DNA of 64,000 nt, taken from NCBI RefSeq assembly GCF_016508585.1, contig NZ_JADVOP010000010.1, positions 1 to 64,000 of the forward strand, in the 5' to 3' direction. Made by a program: the position numbers and the translations under genes. The notes below the pieces were generated by a model. That model was not told the origin of the DNA and searched no databases. It saw nothing but the letters and a program-made list of their open reading frames with translations. Each line of letters starts with the position of its first letter. Position 1 is the first letter of the stretch. The DNA comes from Acinetobacter baumannii (GTDB taxonomy: Bacteria > Pseudomonadota > Gammaproteobacteria > Pseudomonadales > Moraxellaceae). This document shows positions 27,110 through 36,500 of the stretch, in pieces.

Positions 27110-28285
27110 TTAACGTTTTGGTAGCGGAATAAATTGGGAGTCATTATTCAGGACTTTTCGTTCTCCCACTTTAACAGTTAAATTCACTTTTTGGTCACCA
27201 CGTACAACTTCAACCTGAATCTCAGTATTTGGCGCTTGCAACGCAACATAATTAATCAAATGCGAAGTTGAGGTAATATCTTCATTGTTGACTTTAACAA
27301 TACGGTCACCAACTTTGATTCCTGCTTCTGCCGCAGGACCTCTTTTCAATACATCTGCCACAACAACACCAGGCTGACGAGGTTGCAACACGTCTTCTTG
27401 GGTTGGTGGAACTAAACTGATGCCCATCCAGCCACGAATTACTCGACCATCTTTTAAAATCGAATTGAGTATTTGCTGGCAAATTTTTGCAGGGATTGCG
27501 AAACCGATTCCTAAAGACCCACCTGACTGTGAGAAAATTGCAGTATTGACCCCAATCAAATTCCCAGCAACATCAATCAATGCCCCTCCAGAATTACCTG
27601 GATTAATCGCTGCATCTGTTTGAATAAAATCTTCATAAGTATTGATCCCGAGATCAGAACGTCCTGTTGCAGAGATAATCCCTTGAGTTACAGTTTGCCC
27701 TACTCCAAATGGATTACCGATTGCCAAGACCACATCACCCACTTCATTGCCACTCAATTTAAACGGCAAGACGGGTAAATCTTTTAAACCAATTTTGATG
27801 ACGGCCAAATCTGTATCTGGGTCAGTTCCTATTACAGTTGCTTCTGCACGGCGTCCGTCTTGCAGGGCAACCACAATTTGATCAGCCTGTGCAATAACAT
27901 GGTTGTTGGTCAGAATATATCCATCTGGGCGGACGATCACCCCAGAGCCCAAGCTATTTTCATTCTGGTTTTGATTCTGTTCAGGAATCTGATTACCAAA
28001 AAACTCTCGAAATGCAGGATCATTAAGCAATGGATGATTTTGTTTTACTTTTTGAGTAGTAAAAATATTGACCACAGCAGGCGCTGCAACTTTGACAGCC
28101 GCGCTGTACGAAACCACCCCACCTGTTCTAGAGGTATTGACCAACGGCTCTACTTTCTCCGCTGGCATTTTTACACCATCTGCTGCAATCGGTGCTTTGG
28201 GTTGCTGAAGTTTCTGCCATACGACAAAACAAATAATTACCAGTATTAGTAAAACCCAAGGGAGCCAAGTAAATGAACGCCGCAC
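27110..28285 (-). CDS. Periplasmic trypsin-like serine protease, DegS/AlgW type
   Basis: The product is 391 aa. One N-terminal membrane anchor (about residues 7-24) and a single PDZ domain (about residues 290-370, GVVVADVLKRGPAAEAGIKVGD) distinguish it from two-PDZ DegP. The catalytic triad is visible in TNNHVIAQ (His), TDTDLAVIKI-type strand GTDPDTDLAVIKI (Asp) and NPGNSGGALID (Ser). DegS-type proteases sense misfolded outer-membrane proteins and start cleavage of an anti-sigma factor; whether this organism uses that route is not shown here. It is transcribed alone. Confidence 0.9.
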   Translation of the reverse strand: MRRSFTWLPWVLLILVIICFVVWQKLQQPKAPIAADGVKMPAEKVEPLVNTSRTGGVVSYSAAVKVAAPAVVNIFTTQKVKQNHPLLNDPAFREFFGNQIPEQNQNQNENSLGSGVIVRPDGYILTNNHVIAQADQIVVALQDGRRAEATVIGTDPDTDLAVIKIGLKDLPVLPFKLSGNEVGDVVLAIGNPFGVGQTVTQGIISATGRSDLGINTYEDFIQTDAAINPGNSGGALIDVAGNLIGVNTAIFSQSGGSLGIGFAIPAKICQQILNSILKDGRVIRGWMGISLVPPTQEDVLQPRQPGVVVADVLKRGPAAEAGIKVGDRIVKVNNEDITSTSHLINYVALQAPNTEIQVEVVRGDQKVNLTVKVGERKVLNNDSQFIPLPKR

Positions 28286-28457
28286 GTTTTTATTCCTCTA
28301 AGAATTTTTTAATTCGTTGATGCAAAAGCAATTTGTATATTGTAAAGCAATTCAATAAAGAAACATAAAAAATACAAAGAGTTTTGTTCAGCTTTAGTTA
28401 CAGTTTAAAATGTGTTTTGATATCCTCCAATTAATGTAATTTCATAAAAGGTGATTC

Positions 28458-29216
28458 ATGGCTTTACTTAAAGATATTATTCTGTGGTGTGATCAAACCT
28501 TAAAATCACATGAATTTAAAGACTATTCGCCTAACGGGTTACAAATTGAAGGAAAATCTGAAGTAAAGAAAATTCTTTGTGCAGTGACAGCTTCACAAGA
28601 TGCGATTGATGCAGCCATTGAAAAAAAAGCAGACCTGTTATTGGTCCATCATGGATATTTCTGGAAAGGCGAGCCTTACCCAATTACGGGAATGCGTGGT
28701 AAACGCATCAAGCGTTTAATTCAAAATGACATTTCTCTTGTCGGCTATCATTTGCCCTTAGACTCGCATCCAACACTCGGTAATAATGCCATGATTGCTC
28801 AAATATTGGACTTGGAAAATATTGAAGCTTTGGATCCTTATGAACGTCATCCGATTGGCAATATCGGTTATTTAAAAAAAGCTCTTTCTCCTGAAGATTT
28901 TAAACAATTGCTGACTGAAAAATTAGGTTTCGAGACCATTCATTTGAATGCAGAAAAATCACGGATTCAAAAAGTAGGCTTCTGTACAGGTGGAGCACAG
29001 GATTATATTGTTAAAGCAGCAGCGATGGACTGTGACGCCTATATTTCAGGGGAAGTCAGCGAACGTACTTTTTATGAAGCCAAAGAACTAAATGTGCACT
29101 ATTATGCCTGCGGTCATCATGCTACTGAACGCTATGGCGTACAAGAATTAGCCAAAGCAATTGCGGCACAGTTCAAGATTGAGTCTGAATACCATGAGTT
29201 GAATAATCCGATTTAA
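28458..29216 (+). CDS. Nif3-like dinuclear metal-centre protein (YbgI type)
   Basis: The product is 252 aa, matching the short Nif3/YbgI/DUF34 form. Metal-ligand motifs are LLLVHHGYFWKG, HLPLDSH and the C-terminal GHHATERYGVQ. The family forms hexamers with a two-metal site; GTP cyclohydrolase-like or other hydrolase activity has been suggested but the role is not settled. It is divergent from the DegS-type protease gene and upstream of sodB but separated by about 210 bp. Confidence 0.92.
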   Translation: MALLKDIILWCDQTLKSHEFKDYSPNGLQIEGKSEVKKILCAVTASQDAIDAAIEKKADLLLVHHGYFWKGEPYPITGMRGKRIKRLIQNDISLVGYHLPLDSHPTLGNNAMIAQILDLENIEALDPYERHPIGNIGYLKKALSPEDFKQLLTEKLGFETIHLNAEKSRIQKVGFCTGGAQDYIVKAAAMDCDAYISGEVSERTFYEAKELNVHYYACGHHATERYGVQELAKAIAAQFKIESEYHELNNPI

Positions 29217-29425
29217 TCTCGATAAAAGTATCAGCTCATTATCTTTAAAAATGACTTGATACTTTTTCAAGAAAATCTTCACTGGATTTCTTGATTGTCT
29301 ATATACGTATTAAATCGAAATAAATTGTGTATTGTTATTTAACATCATGCCCTATTGCGCGAAGAATCTATTACAATAAAGCCACTTAAATGTTAAAACC
29401 CAGCTCAATGCAAGGAATTTAAAAC

Positions 29426-30052
29426 ATGACAACCATTACTTTACCTGCTCTACCATACGGCTACGAAGATCTTGCGCCACACATCAGCAAAGAAACTTTA
29501 GAATACCATCACGATAAGCACCACAATACCTATGTTGTAAACTTAAACAACTTAATCAAGGGTACTGATCTTGAAGGTAAAACTTTAGAAGAGATCATTG
29601 TTGCTGTTGCTGGCGATGCATCTAAGGCAGGTGTATTCAACAACGCTGCTCAAGTTTGGAATCATACTTTCTACTGGAACTGTATGGCTAAAAACGGTGG
29701 CGGTAAAGCAACAGGTGCTTTGGCAGCTAAAATTGATGAAGCTTTCGGTTCTTACGAAAAATTTGCTGAAGAGTTTGCTGCTGCTGCAACAACTCAATTC
29801 GGTTCAGGCTGGGCATGGCTTGTTGCTGACAAAGTAAACGGTGAGCTTTCTATTCTTAAAACTTCAAATGCAGATACTCCACTTGCTCATGGCAAAGTTG
29901 CGGTATTAACAATCGATGTTTGGGAACACGCTTATTACATCGACTTCCGTAATGCTCGCCCAAAATACATTTCAACTTTCCTAGAAAGCTTAGTGAACTG
30001 GGACTATGCAAACGCTAAATATGCAGGTCAAGCTGCGGGTGTTGAAAAATAA
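29426..30052 (+). CDS. sodB: Superoxide dismutase, iron type
   Basis: The product is 208 aa and matches the Fe/Mn SOD family. Metal ligands are the His in KETLEYHHDKHHNTYV, the His in QVWNHTFYWNCM, and Asp and His in DVWEHAYYIDFRN. The NHTFYWNCMAKNGGG segment favours the iron type. The enzyme removes superoxide in the cytoplasm. An AAGGAATTTAAAAC-type ribosome site precedes the ATG, and a strong terminator follows the stop. Confidence 0.97.
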   Translation: MTTITLPALPYGYEDLAPHISKETLEYHHDKHHNTYVVNLNNLIKGTDLEGKTLEEIIVAVAGDASKAGVFNNAAQVWNHTFYWNCMAKNGGGKATGALAAKIDEAFGSYEKFAEEFAAAATTQFGSGWAWLVADKVNGELSILKTSNADTPLAHGKVAVLTIDVWEHAYYIDFRNARPKYISTFLESLVNWDYANAKYAGQAAGVEK

Positions 30053-30078
30053 GATTGAATAATTTTATTTTGTCAAAG

Positions 30079-30105
30079 AGCCATTCTGATTAGAATGGCT
30101 TTTTT
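30079..30105 (+). terminator. Terminator of sodB
   Basis: AGCCATTC ... GAATGGCTTTTTT hairpin, 27 bp after the stop codon and abutting the next open frame. Confidence 0.9.
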
Positions 30106-30771
30106 ATGTCATTCTATTTTTATCATTTCATGATTGATACTACATATACAATAAAAGCAGATCCAATAAAAATCATTGCGGGCTTTGTCATTCTGACTGC
30201 GCTACAGATTCCTTGCTATCTTTATATCGCAGCTTCAGACTACATCACCTTTACTTTTATTTTCGTACTGTTGTTTTGGCTGTTTATTTTGTTATTCGAA
30301 CTGATTTCAATCTATCTACTGATTAAATATGGACGTCCGCAGCTATGTTTTCACAGCGATTTTTGCCAAATTCAAATGGCTGCAATCAACATCAAAGTAG
30401 ATTATGAAAAAATTTCCACATTGAGCCTGCGTAAAAGACAGCAAGAACATCGTGGTTTTTCCTATGGAATGTGTTACGAAATTGAATTAACCATGTGCAA
30501 TCAAATCATGCAGCAACATGTTTTTAGAAAAAAGCCCTATCCTGTCAAAAACTTATTCATATCTTCCAACTTGCTTTTCAGAAGTACCCAAATCCTAGAA
30601 ATTGCGATTATTTTTAGTGCTTTAGTCCGAAAGAAAGCTTCCAAGCGGATTGAAAGTATTCTACAGCTACAACGCTGTCCCCAAGCATATGAAGGGTTAA
30701 TTTCTGAAAAAGATTTAGAAAACTTTAAAAATAATCAATATATATACAAATTATTTAAATTCGGACAATAA
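30106..30771 (+). CDS. Membrane protein of unknown function, possible PH-like domain
   Basis: The frame encodes 221 aa; an ATG at 30130 (MIDTTYTIKADP) is an equally good start, since 30106 lies directly on the sodB terminator T-run and has no ribosome site. Two membrane helices (about residues 25-45 and 48-75) are followed by a soluble part that begins RPQLCFHSDFCQIQM, reminiscent of small bacterial PH-like domains. No function can be named. It ends just before the tRNA-Asn cluster. Confidence 0.6.
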   Translation: MSFYFYHFMIDTTYTIKADPIKIIAGFVILTALQIPCYLYIAASDYITFTFIFVLLFWLFILLFELISIYLLIKYGRPQLCFHSDFCQIQMAAINIKVDYEKISTLSLRKRQQEHRGFSYGMCYEIELTMCNQIMQQHVFRKKPYPVKNLFISSNLLFRSTQILEIAIIFSALVRKKASKRIESILQLQRCPQAYEGLISEKDLENFKNNQYIYKLFKFGQ

Positions 30772-30805
30772 AAAAACATTTAGGGTATTTTTGGCATAAT
30801 TTCAC

Positions 30806-30834
30806 TTGACCACTTTGGCTTTCATCCATAAAAT
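30806..30834 (+). promoter_or_regulatory. Sigma-70 promoter of tRNA-Asn copies 1 and 2
   Basis: TTGACC (30806-30811), 17-bp spacer and TAAAAT (30829-30834), with a GC-rich GCGC discriminator directly after, typical of stringently controlled stable RNA promoters. Confidence 0.85.
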
Positions 30835-30845
30835 GCGCATCAGAT

Positions 30846-30921
30846 TCTCCAATAGCTCAGTCGGTAGAGCGACGGACTGTTAATCCGCAGGTCCCTGGTT
30901 CGAGCCCAGGTTGGAGAGCCA
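30846..30921 (+). tRNA. tRNA-Asn (GTT), copy 1
   Basis: 76-nt cloverleaf with anticodon GTT (CTGTTAA loop), acceptor stem TCTCCAA/TTGGAGA and encoded CCA. Identical to copy 3 at 31338. Confidence 0.97.
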
Positions 30922-30926
30922 TCTAT

Positions 30927-31002
30927 TCTTCCATAGCTCAGTCGGTAGAGCGACGGACTGTTAATCCGCAGGTCCCTGGTTCGAGCCCAGGTGGAAGAGC
31001 CA
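30927..31002 (+). tRNA. tRNA-Asn (GTT), copy 2, variant acceptor stem
   Basis: 76-nt gene 5 bp after copy 1, with the same body but acceptor stem TCTTCCA/TGGAAGA. The two pairs that differ from copies 1 and 3 (C4-G69 to T-A; A6-T67 to C-G) are fully compensated, so the cloverleaf is intact. Confidence 0.96.
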
Positions 31003-31008
31003 GATTCT

Positions 31009-31041
31009 AAAAAGCCCACTCATGATGAAGTGGGCTTTTTT
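31009..31041 (+). terminator. Terminator of tRNA-Asn copies 1 and 2
   Basis: AAAAGCCCACT ... AGTGGGCTTTTTT hairpin just after copy 2; related to the terminator after copy 3. Confidence 0.9.
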
Positions 31042-31297
31042 ATGGTTAAAATTTAACAGTATTGCAAAGACAAACCGTACAATCAATTAAATGAAAATCA
31101 GTACTGGCTGAATAGATTGCCAGTAGAGCTAGGTCATTTGAATGATGATTGAGTTGATCTAAGGTTTAAGTTAAACACTGACTCTGGTGAAGCCGAATAC
31201 TCCTTTTAAACAAATCTATGAATTTCTTTATTTTTATTCAAAATGATCAATTATTTAGCAAACAATACTTTTTTATGGTGAATTTAACAATTTTTCC

Positions 31298-31326
31298 TTG
31301 ACCCATCAGCATTTCCTCCCTAAAAT
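31298..31326 (+). promoter_or_regulatory. Sigma-70 promoter of tRNA-Asn copy 3
   Basis: TTGACC (31298-31303), 17-bp spacer and TAAAAT (31321-31326) followed by GCG; nearly the same layout as the promoter at 30806. Confidence 0.85.
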
Positions 31327-31337
31327 GCGTTCCAGAT

Positions 31338-31413
31338 TCTCCAATAGCTCAGTCGGTAGAGCGACGGACTGTTAATCCGCAGGTCCCTGGTTCGAGCCCA
31401 GGTTGGAGAGCCA
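31338..31413 (+). tRNA. tRNA-Asn (GTT), copy 3
   Basis: 76-nt gene identical to copy 1, with encoded CCA. It has its own promoter and terminator. Confidence 0.97.
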
Positions 31414-31420
31414 AATTCTG

Positions 31421-31451
31421 AAAACCCACTCAATTATGAGTGGGTTTTTTC
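31421..31451 (+). terminator. Terminator of tRNA-Asn copy 3
   Basis: AAAACCCACTC ... GAGTGGGTTTTTT hairpin directly after the tRNA. Confidence 0.9.
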
Positions 31452-31476
31452 TTGCCTATCAGATACTGTTTTATTT

Positions 31477-31926
31477 ATGTCGCTGAATTCCCATCAGGCT
31501 TTATTTTTATTTATCGGCTGTATCGCAACAATCGCTTTGCTGATTGCATGTTTTGGCCGTTATCTATTTCAACGCCAACATTACTATGCAAAACGTGTAA
31601 TTACACCATTTGAACAGAAAATGTTTTTCCGCTTGAATGAGACTTTTCCTCAACACCACGTGCTGGCACAAGTTGCTTTCAGTGCCTTAATTGACTCTGA
31701 TCAATTCAAGTTACGTTCCAAGTTCAATCGTAAAGTCACTGACTTTGTTCTGCTCAGTCCACAACTCGAAGTGATTGCAATTATTGAACTCGATGATCCC
31801 AGTCATATCGGTAAAGAACATATCGATGCACAACGAGATGCCATGCTGATACAGGCGGGTTATCAGGTATTTCGCTATACAGATATCCCCAGCAGCCGAG
31901 AACTCCGAAAAGATATTGCCCATTAA
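31477..31926 (+). CDS. DUF2726 protein with membrane anchor
   Basis: The product is 149 aa. One hydrophobic helix (about residues 9-30) anchors a DUF2726 domain. The domain runs from TPFEQKMFFRLNETFPQ through KVTDFVLLSPQLEVIAIIELDDPSH to the end. The Asp in KVTDFVL and the acidic pair in IIELDD resemble the D...ExK-like core of nuclease-fold proteins, and DUF2726 is generally placed near that superfamily; activity is not known. It begins 25 bp after the tRNA-Asn terminator and is convergent with mgtE. Confidence 0.8.
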   Translation: MSLNSHQALFLFIGCIATIALLIACFGRYLFQRQHYYAKRVITPFEQKMFFRLNETFPQHHVLAQVAFSALIDSDQFKLRSKFNRKVTDFVLLSPQLEVIAIIELDDPSHIGKEHIDAQRDAMLIQAGYQVFRYTDIPSSRELRKDIAH

Positions 31927-31942
31927 GTTGATCACACAGCAC

Positions 31943-33292
31943 TTATAAAATAATCGAGGCGATACACAGATAAACAATTACACCGGTTGCATCACAGATT
32001 GACGTCACCAATGGGGCCGATGCACTTGCTGGATCTAGCCTTAAACGGTTCAAGATGAACGGTAGGCTCATACCAATAAGACAGCCCATCAATACAATGC
32101 CCATCATACTGAGTGCGAGGACCAAAGCAACCATTGCATCACCTCTAAAATAGCCGAGTATGGAAACTGCTATTGCCATCGTCCCACCAAGACATAAGCC
32201 AACCAAACTCTCCCGTCCAATCAGATATAGCCAATCTTTTAAATGGACATCCCCAGTTGCCAAAGCACGTACCATCAAAGTTGCAGATTGAGAGCCAGCA
32301 TTCCCTCCACTTCCCACAAGCAAAGGCAAAAAGAACACCAATACAATATTCTTAGCAATGATGTCTTCAAAATGCGCGATACCAAAACCTGACAATAAGC
32401 TGCCAAATACCAAGATGACCAACCAGAATACACGTTTCTTATACAGATAATGAATGGGCGCCGTTTTAATGCTCATTTTGGGCGAAGACGTGACTGCACT
32501 GGATTTTAAAAAGTCTTCTGTCGCCTCTTCAGTCGCAATATCCATTGCATCATCATAGGTCACAATCCCCACTAAACGTTGTTGCTGATCTACAATAGGG
32601 AGGGCAATAAAATCGTAATAATGTAATTTTTCCGCAATACTTTCCTGATCTTCGTTGACATCTCCTACAATTAAATCAGTACGCATCACTTCAGTCATAT
32701 TTTGATGGGGATCAGCCAAAATCATTTCACGTAAAGAAGCGACACCCAATAATCTATTATGCGGATCTACAACATAGATGAGATAAACTGTTTCACGATT
32801 TTTAGCACTTTTTCTGATGTGTTCAATCGCTTGGGTAATATTCAGATCTGGTGGCACTGCCACATAGTCTGAACTCATGATTGCCCCAGCAGATTCTTCT
32901 GGATATTTGGCTAAATGTTGAATTTGCTGTTGGATTTCAGGACTAAGTTCAGTATAGATAGACTGTTGTAATGAATACGGCAAATATTTAAATAAATCTG
33001 TCTGGTCATCTGAATGCATCTGCGAAAGAACTTGAATCAGGTTCTGCTTTGGCAAATGCTCTGCGATTTTAAGCTGTTGGTCTAATGAGAGGAACTCAAG
33101 AATATAGGCAGCATTGGGCAGATGCTCAACCAAGGTCACCTGTTCACTTAATGACAGATCACCCAACAGCTTTGCTATATCAGCATCATTAATTTGATCA
33201 AAATATTGTTCTATCAATTCAAATTGGTGGTTTTGAATGGCTTTTTCTATTTTTGAAATTAATTCTAAAGAAAACTGCATAAGAAAGTCCAA
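31943..33292 (-). CDS. mgtE: Magnesium transporter MgtE
   Basis: The product is 449 aa. An N-terminal helical domain (about residues 10-130), two CBS domains (about 135-255) and five C-terminal membrane segments give the full MgtE architecture. PLLVGSGGNAGSQSATLMVRAL is the characteristic pore motif. MgtE is a gated Mg2+ channel; the N and CBS domains sense cytoplasmic Mg2+. It stands alone, convergent with the DUF2726 gene. Confidence 0.96.
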   Translation of the reverse strand: MDFLMQFSLELISKIEKAIQNHQFELIEQYFDQINDADIAKLLGDLSLSEQVTLVEHLPNAAYILEFLSLDQQLKIAEHLPKQNLIQVLSQMHSDDQTDLFKYLPYSLQQSIYTELSPEIQQQIQHLAKYPEESAGAIMSSDYVAVPPDLNITQAIEHIRKSAKNRETVYLIYVVDPHNRLLGVASLREMILADPHQNMTEVMRTDLIVGDVNEDQESIAEKLHYYDFIALPIVDQQQRLVGIVTYDDAMDIATEEATEDFLKSSAVTSSPKMSIKTAPIHYLYKKRVFWLVILVFGSLLSGFGIAHFEDIIAKNIVLVFFLPLLVGSGGNAGSQSATLMVRALATGDVHLKDWLYLIGRESLVGLCLGGTMAIAVSILGYFRGDAMVALVLALSMMGIVLMGCLIGMSLPFILNRLRLDPASASAPLVTSICDATGVIVYLCIASIIL

Positions 33293-33526
33293 AGTTGATC
33301 ACGCTTTGGCACAAATACTGGACTGTAATGCTAGGAAAATAAAGCGCTTTTTTGTTGTTAAAATGAGGGGTTCAATCCAGAAGAATAGCTTCTGAATACA
33401 GCCCGTCAGCTAAATTTGAGTGGGTATGCAGGCAAGGTTCAAATCACCTGTACACTTTCCACACAACAATGCCTTACAGCATCACATCATCAAAGGCTGT
33501 GAAAATTTAAAAGCCGATACCTTGAA

Positions 33527-36500
33527 TCATTCAGAAGTCACTTTGGGTTTAAAAATCGTTCGGATCAGCACATACATGAATGGGATAAACAGCAACACCA
33601 AAATGGTTCCAAAAATCACCCCGCCCAATACACTTACACCAATTTCTTGGCGACTTGCAGCACCTGCACCAAAAGCAAGTACCAAAGGAATGACCCCAGC
33701 ACCGAATGCCAATGAGGTCATCAAAATTGGACGTAAGCGCAATCCGGCACCTTCCAGTGCAGCTGCAATCGCTGTTTTCCCTTTTTCTTGTGCCAAAGCT
33801 GCAAATTCGACAATGAGAATGGCATTCTTGCACGACAAACCAATAGTCGTCAGCAAAGCAATTTGAAAATAAATATCATTGGGAAATCCTGCGAATTGAC
33901 TAAACAGAATATTTCCTCCAATGCCTAGAGGAATTGCAGCAATCACAGCTGTGGGGATCGACCAGCTTTCATATAATGCAGCCAAACATAGAAAAATGAA
34001 TCCAATAGAGACTAAATACAGTAACCATGCTTGACTGCTAGATTTCTGTTCTTCAAAGGATAATCCACTCCAGGCAACATCAATCCCCTGTTGCTGACCA
34101 ATCAACTTCTGAATATCACTCATTGCCTGACCAGAACTGGTATGAGCCGCAGTATTGGCTTCCATTTGCAAGGCGGTATACCCCTGGAAACGGTTGACGA
34201 CATCAGGCCCTCCTTCCCAAGCAATGGTCGAGAAATTACTGAATGGAATCATTTGGTTCTGTGCATTACGAACGCTCCACACCTCTAAGTCTTCCGGTTT
34301 GGAGCGGAACTCAGCATCACCCTGCATCATGACACGTTTAATACGCCCACGATCAATAAAATCATTTACATAAGAACCACCCCATGCCGCAGACAAGGTG
34401 CTATTAATTGCTGTTTGACTTAAACCATTTGCCAATGCCAGTTTTTGATCAATATGAATTTTTAATTTAGATTTGTCAGGATTGGACTTCTTATCTAAAT
34501 TTTCAAAGGTTAGAAATTGTTTGGCCTGGTTTTGTAAAATACCAAATTGTTGCTCAAGATATTTACGCCCTTGACCATTCACATCCTGAATCCAAAACTC
34601 TAAGCTATCACTGTCTCCCAAACCATTCACAGAAGCTGGTAAACTTACGGTAATGCGAGCATTTGGGTTCTTGTTAAAATACTTTACGGCACGCTCACGA
34701 ATGGCTTGTGCAGAATTTTCCGAACCGGAACGATTATCCCAATGTTTGAGCGCAATGAAACCTGTGCCAAGATTTTGTCCAGTACCAGAGAAGTTACGAC
34801 CATAACGAATCAGTACAATATCGACATTCTGCTTTTCTTTTTCCAAAAAATATTTGCGTATACTTTCGCCAACCACCTGACTACTTGACATAGGTGCGCC
34901 ATCTGCTAAACGGAACTGTACACTGAGCATTCCCTGATCTTCGCTTGGAATAAAACTGGTGGGTAAAGCACGATAGAAAAGTGCAAAAACCACAGTCAAG
35001 CCAAAAAACAATGTCAAAATCACCCATTTAAAATTCAAGGTTTTCTGAATCAGTTGAGTATAACGCTGCTTGAGATGATCGAGTTGGCGATTAAACCAAG
35101 TCGCCCAACGCATAGGTTGGGGATTAGGTTTTAGGATAATTGCACATAATGCGGGTGTAAGGATCAGCGCAACCAACAATGACAATGCCATTGCTGAAAC
35201 CAAGGTGATAGAAAACTGACGGTAAATTACACCAGTAGACCCAGTAAAAAATGCCATTGGAATAAATACAGCAGTCAATACGACTGTGATCCCAATCAAA
35301 GCACCTGTCATTTCTTGCATCGATTCAATAGAGGCTTGCTTTGCAGTCAAGCCCTGTTCATGCATCAAGCGCTCAACATTCTCAACAACAACAATTGCAT
35401 CATCCACCAACAACCCAATAGCCAAAACCAAGGCAAACAAGGTAAGTGTATTGATACTCATCCCCAGTGCAAACAGTACCGCAAACGTCCCTAAAATAAC
35501 GATCGGTACAGTGATGGTTGGAATAAGTGTCGCACGCCAACTTTGTAGAAAAATAAACATCACCAAAACAACCAAAACGATCGCTTCAAACAATGTTTTA
35601 ACCACTTCTTTTATCGATTCTTGAACGAACGGCGTGTTGTCTCGTGGATAAACAATCTTGTAGCCTTGTGGAAGTTTTTCAGAAATCTTGGCTAATTCGG
35701 CTTTAATCAATGCTGATGTAGCCAAGGCATTGGCACCCGAAGATAAAGAGATCCCCATCCCCGATGATGGATAACCGTTGATGGTATTAAAAGACTGATA
35801 ATTTTCTGCGCCCAATTCAACGCGTGCGACATCTTTTAAATATACATAACTTCCATCTGTATTGGATTTAACAATAATATTTTTAAATTCGTCAACCGTT
35901 CTTAAGCGTGAGCCTGCCGTCACTTTTGCATTTAAATATTGATCAGAAGCTACGGGTAAATCGCCAACACCACCAGCAGCAACTTGAGTATTTTGCACTT
36001 CAATAGCACTACGAATATCACTTGGCATCAACTGATATTGACGTAATAGATTCGGGTTCAACCAGATTCGCATTGCGTATTGCGAACCAAATACATCCAC
36101 CTCGCCAACGCCTTCGATTCGAGATAATTCCTGCTCTATATGTGCAGAGAGATAATCTCCAAGCTCAATATTGTTACTTTTACCTGTTTCATCATACAAA
36201 CCTACCACCATGAATGTATCGCCCAGTGATTTGTTCACTGTTACGCCTTGACGTTGCACATCATCTGGCAATCTGTTGAGTACCCCGTTGATACTGTTTT
36301 GTACTTGAACCTGAGCAGTGTCCGGATCAGTACCATTTTCAAAGCTAATACTGATTCGTGCACGTCCAGATGAGTCACTGCTTGAGCTGAAATATAGAAG
36401 GTGATCAATACCTTTAATCTGTTGCTCTAAAACCTGAGTAACACTTTCTTCAACAGTCTCAGCATCTGCACCAGTATATGTAGTGGAAATTGTAATGCGC

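Noticed and set aside
30846-31413. tRNA-Asn repeats as an integrative element attachment region
   Set aside because: No integrase gene or truncated tRNA fragment is nearby, and all three tRNAs are complete.
33420-33866. Plus-strand 148-aa frame overlapping the RND gene 3' end
   Set aside because: It is antisense to the conserved C-terminus of the pump and has no ribosome site or recognised domain.
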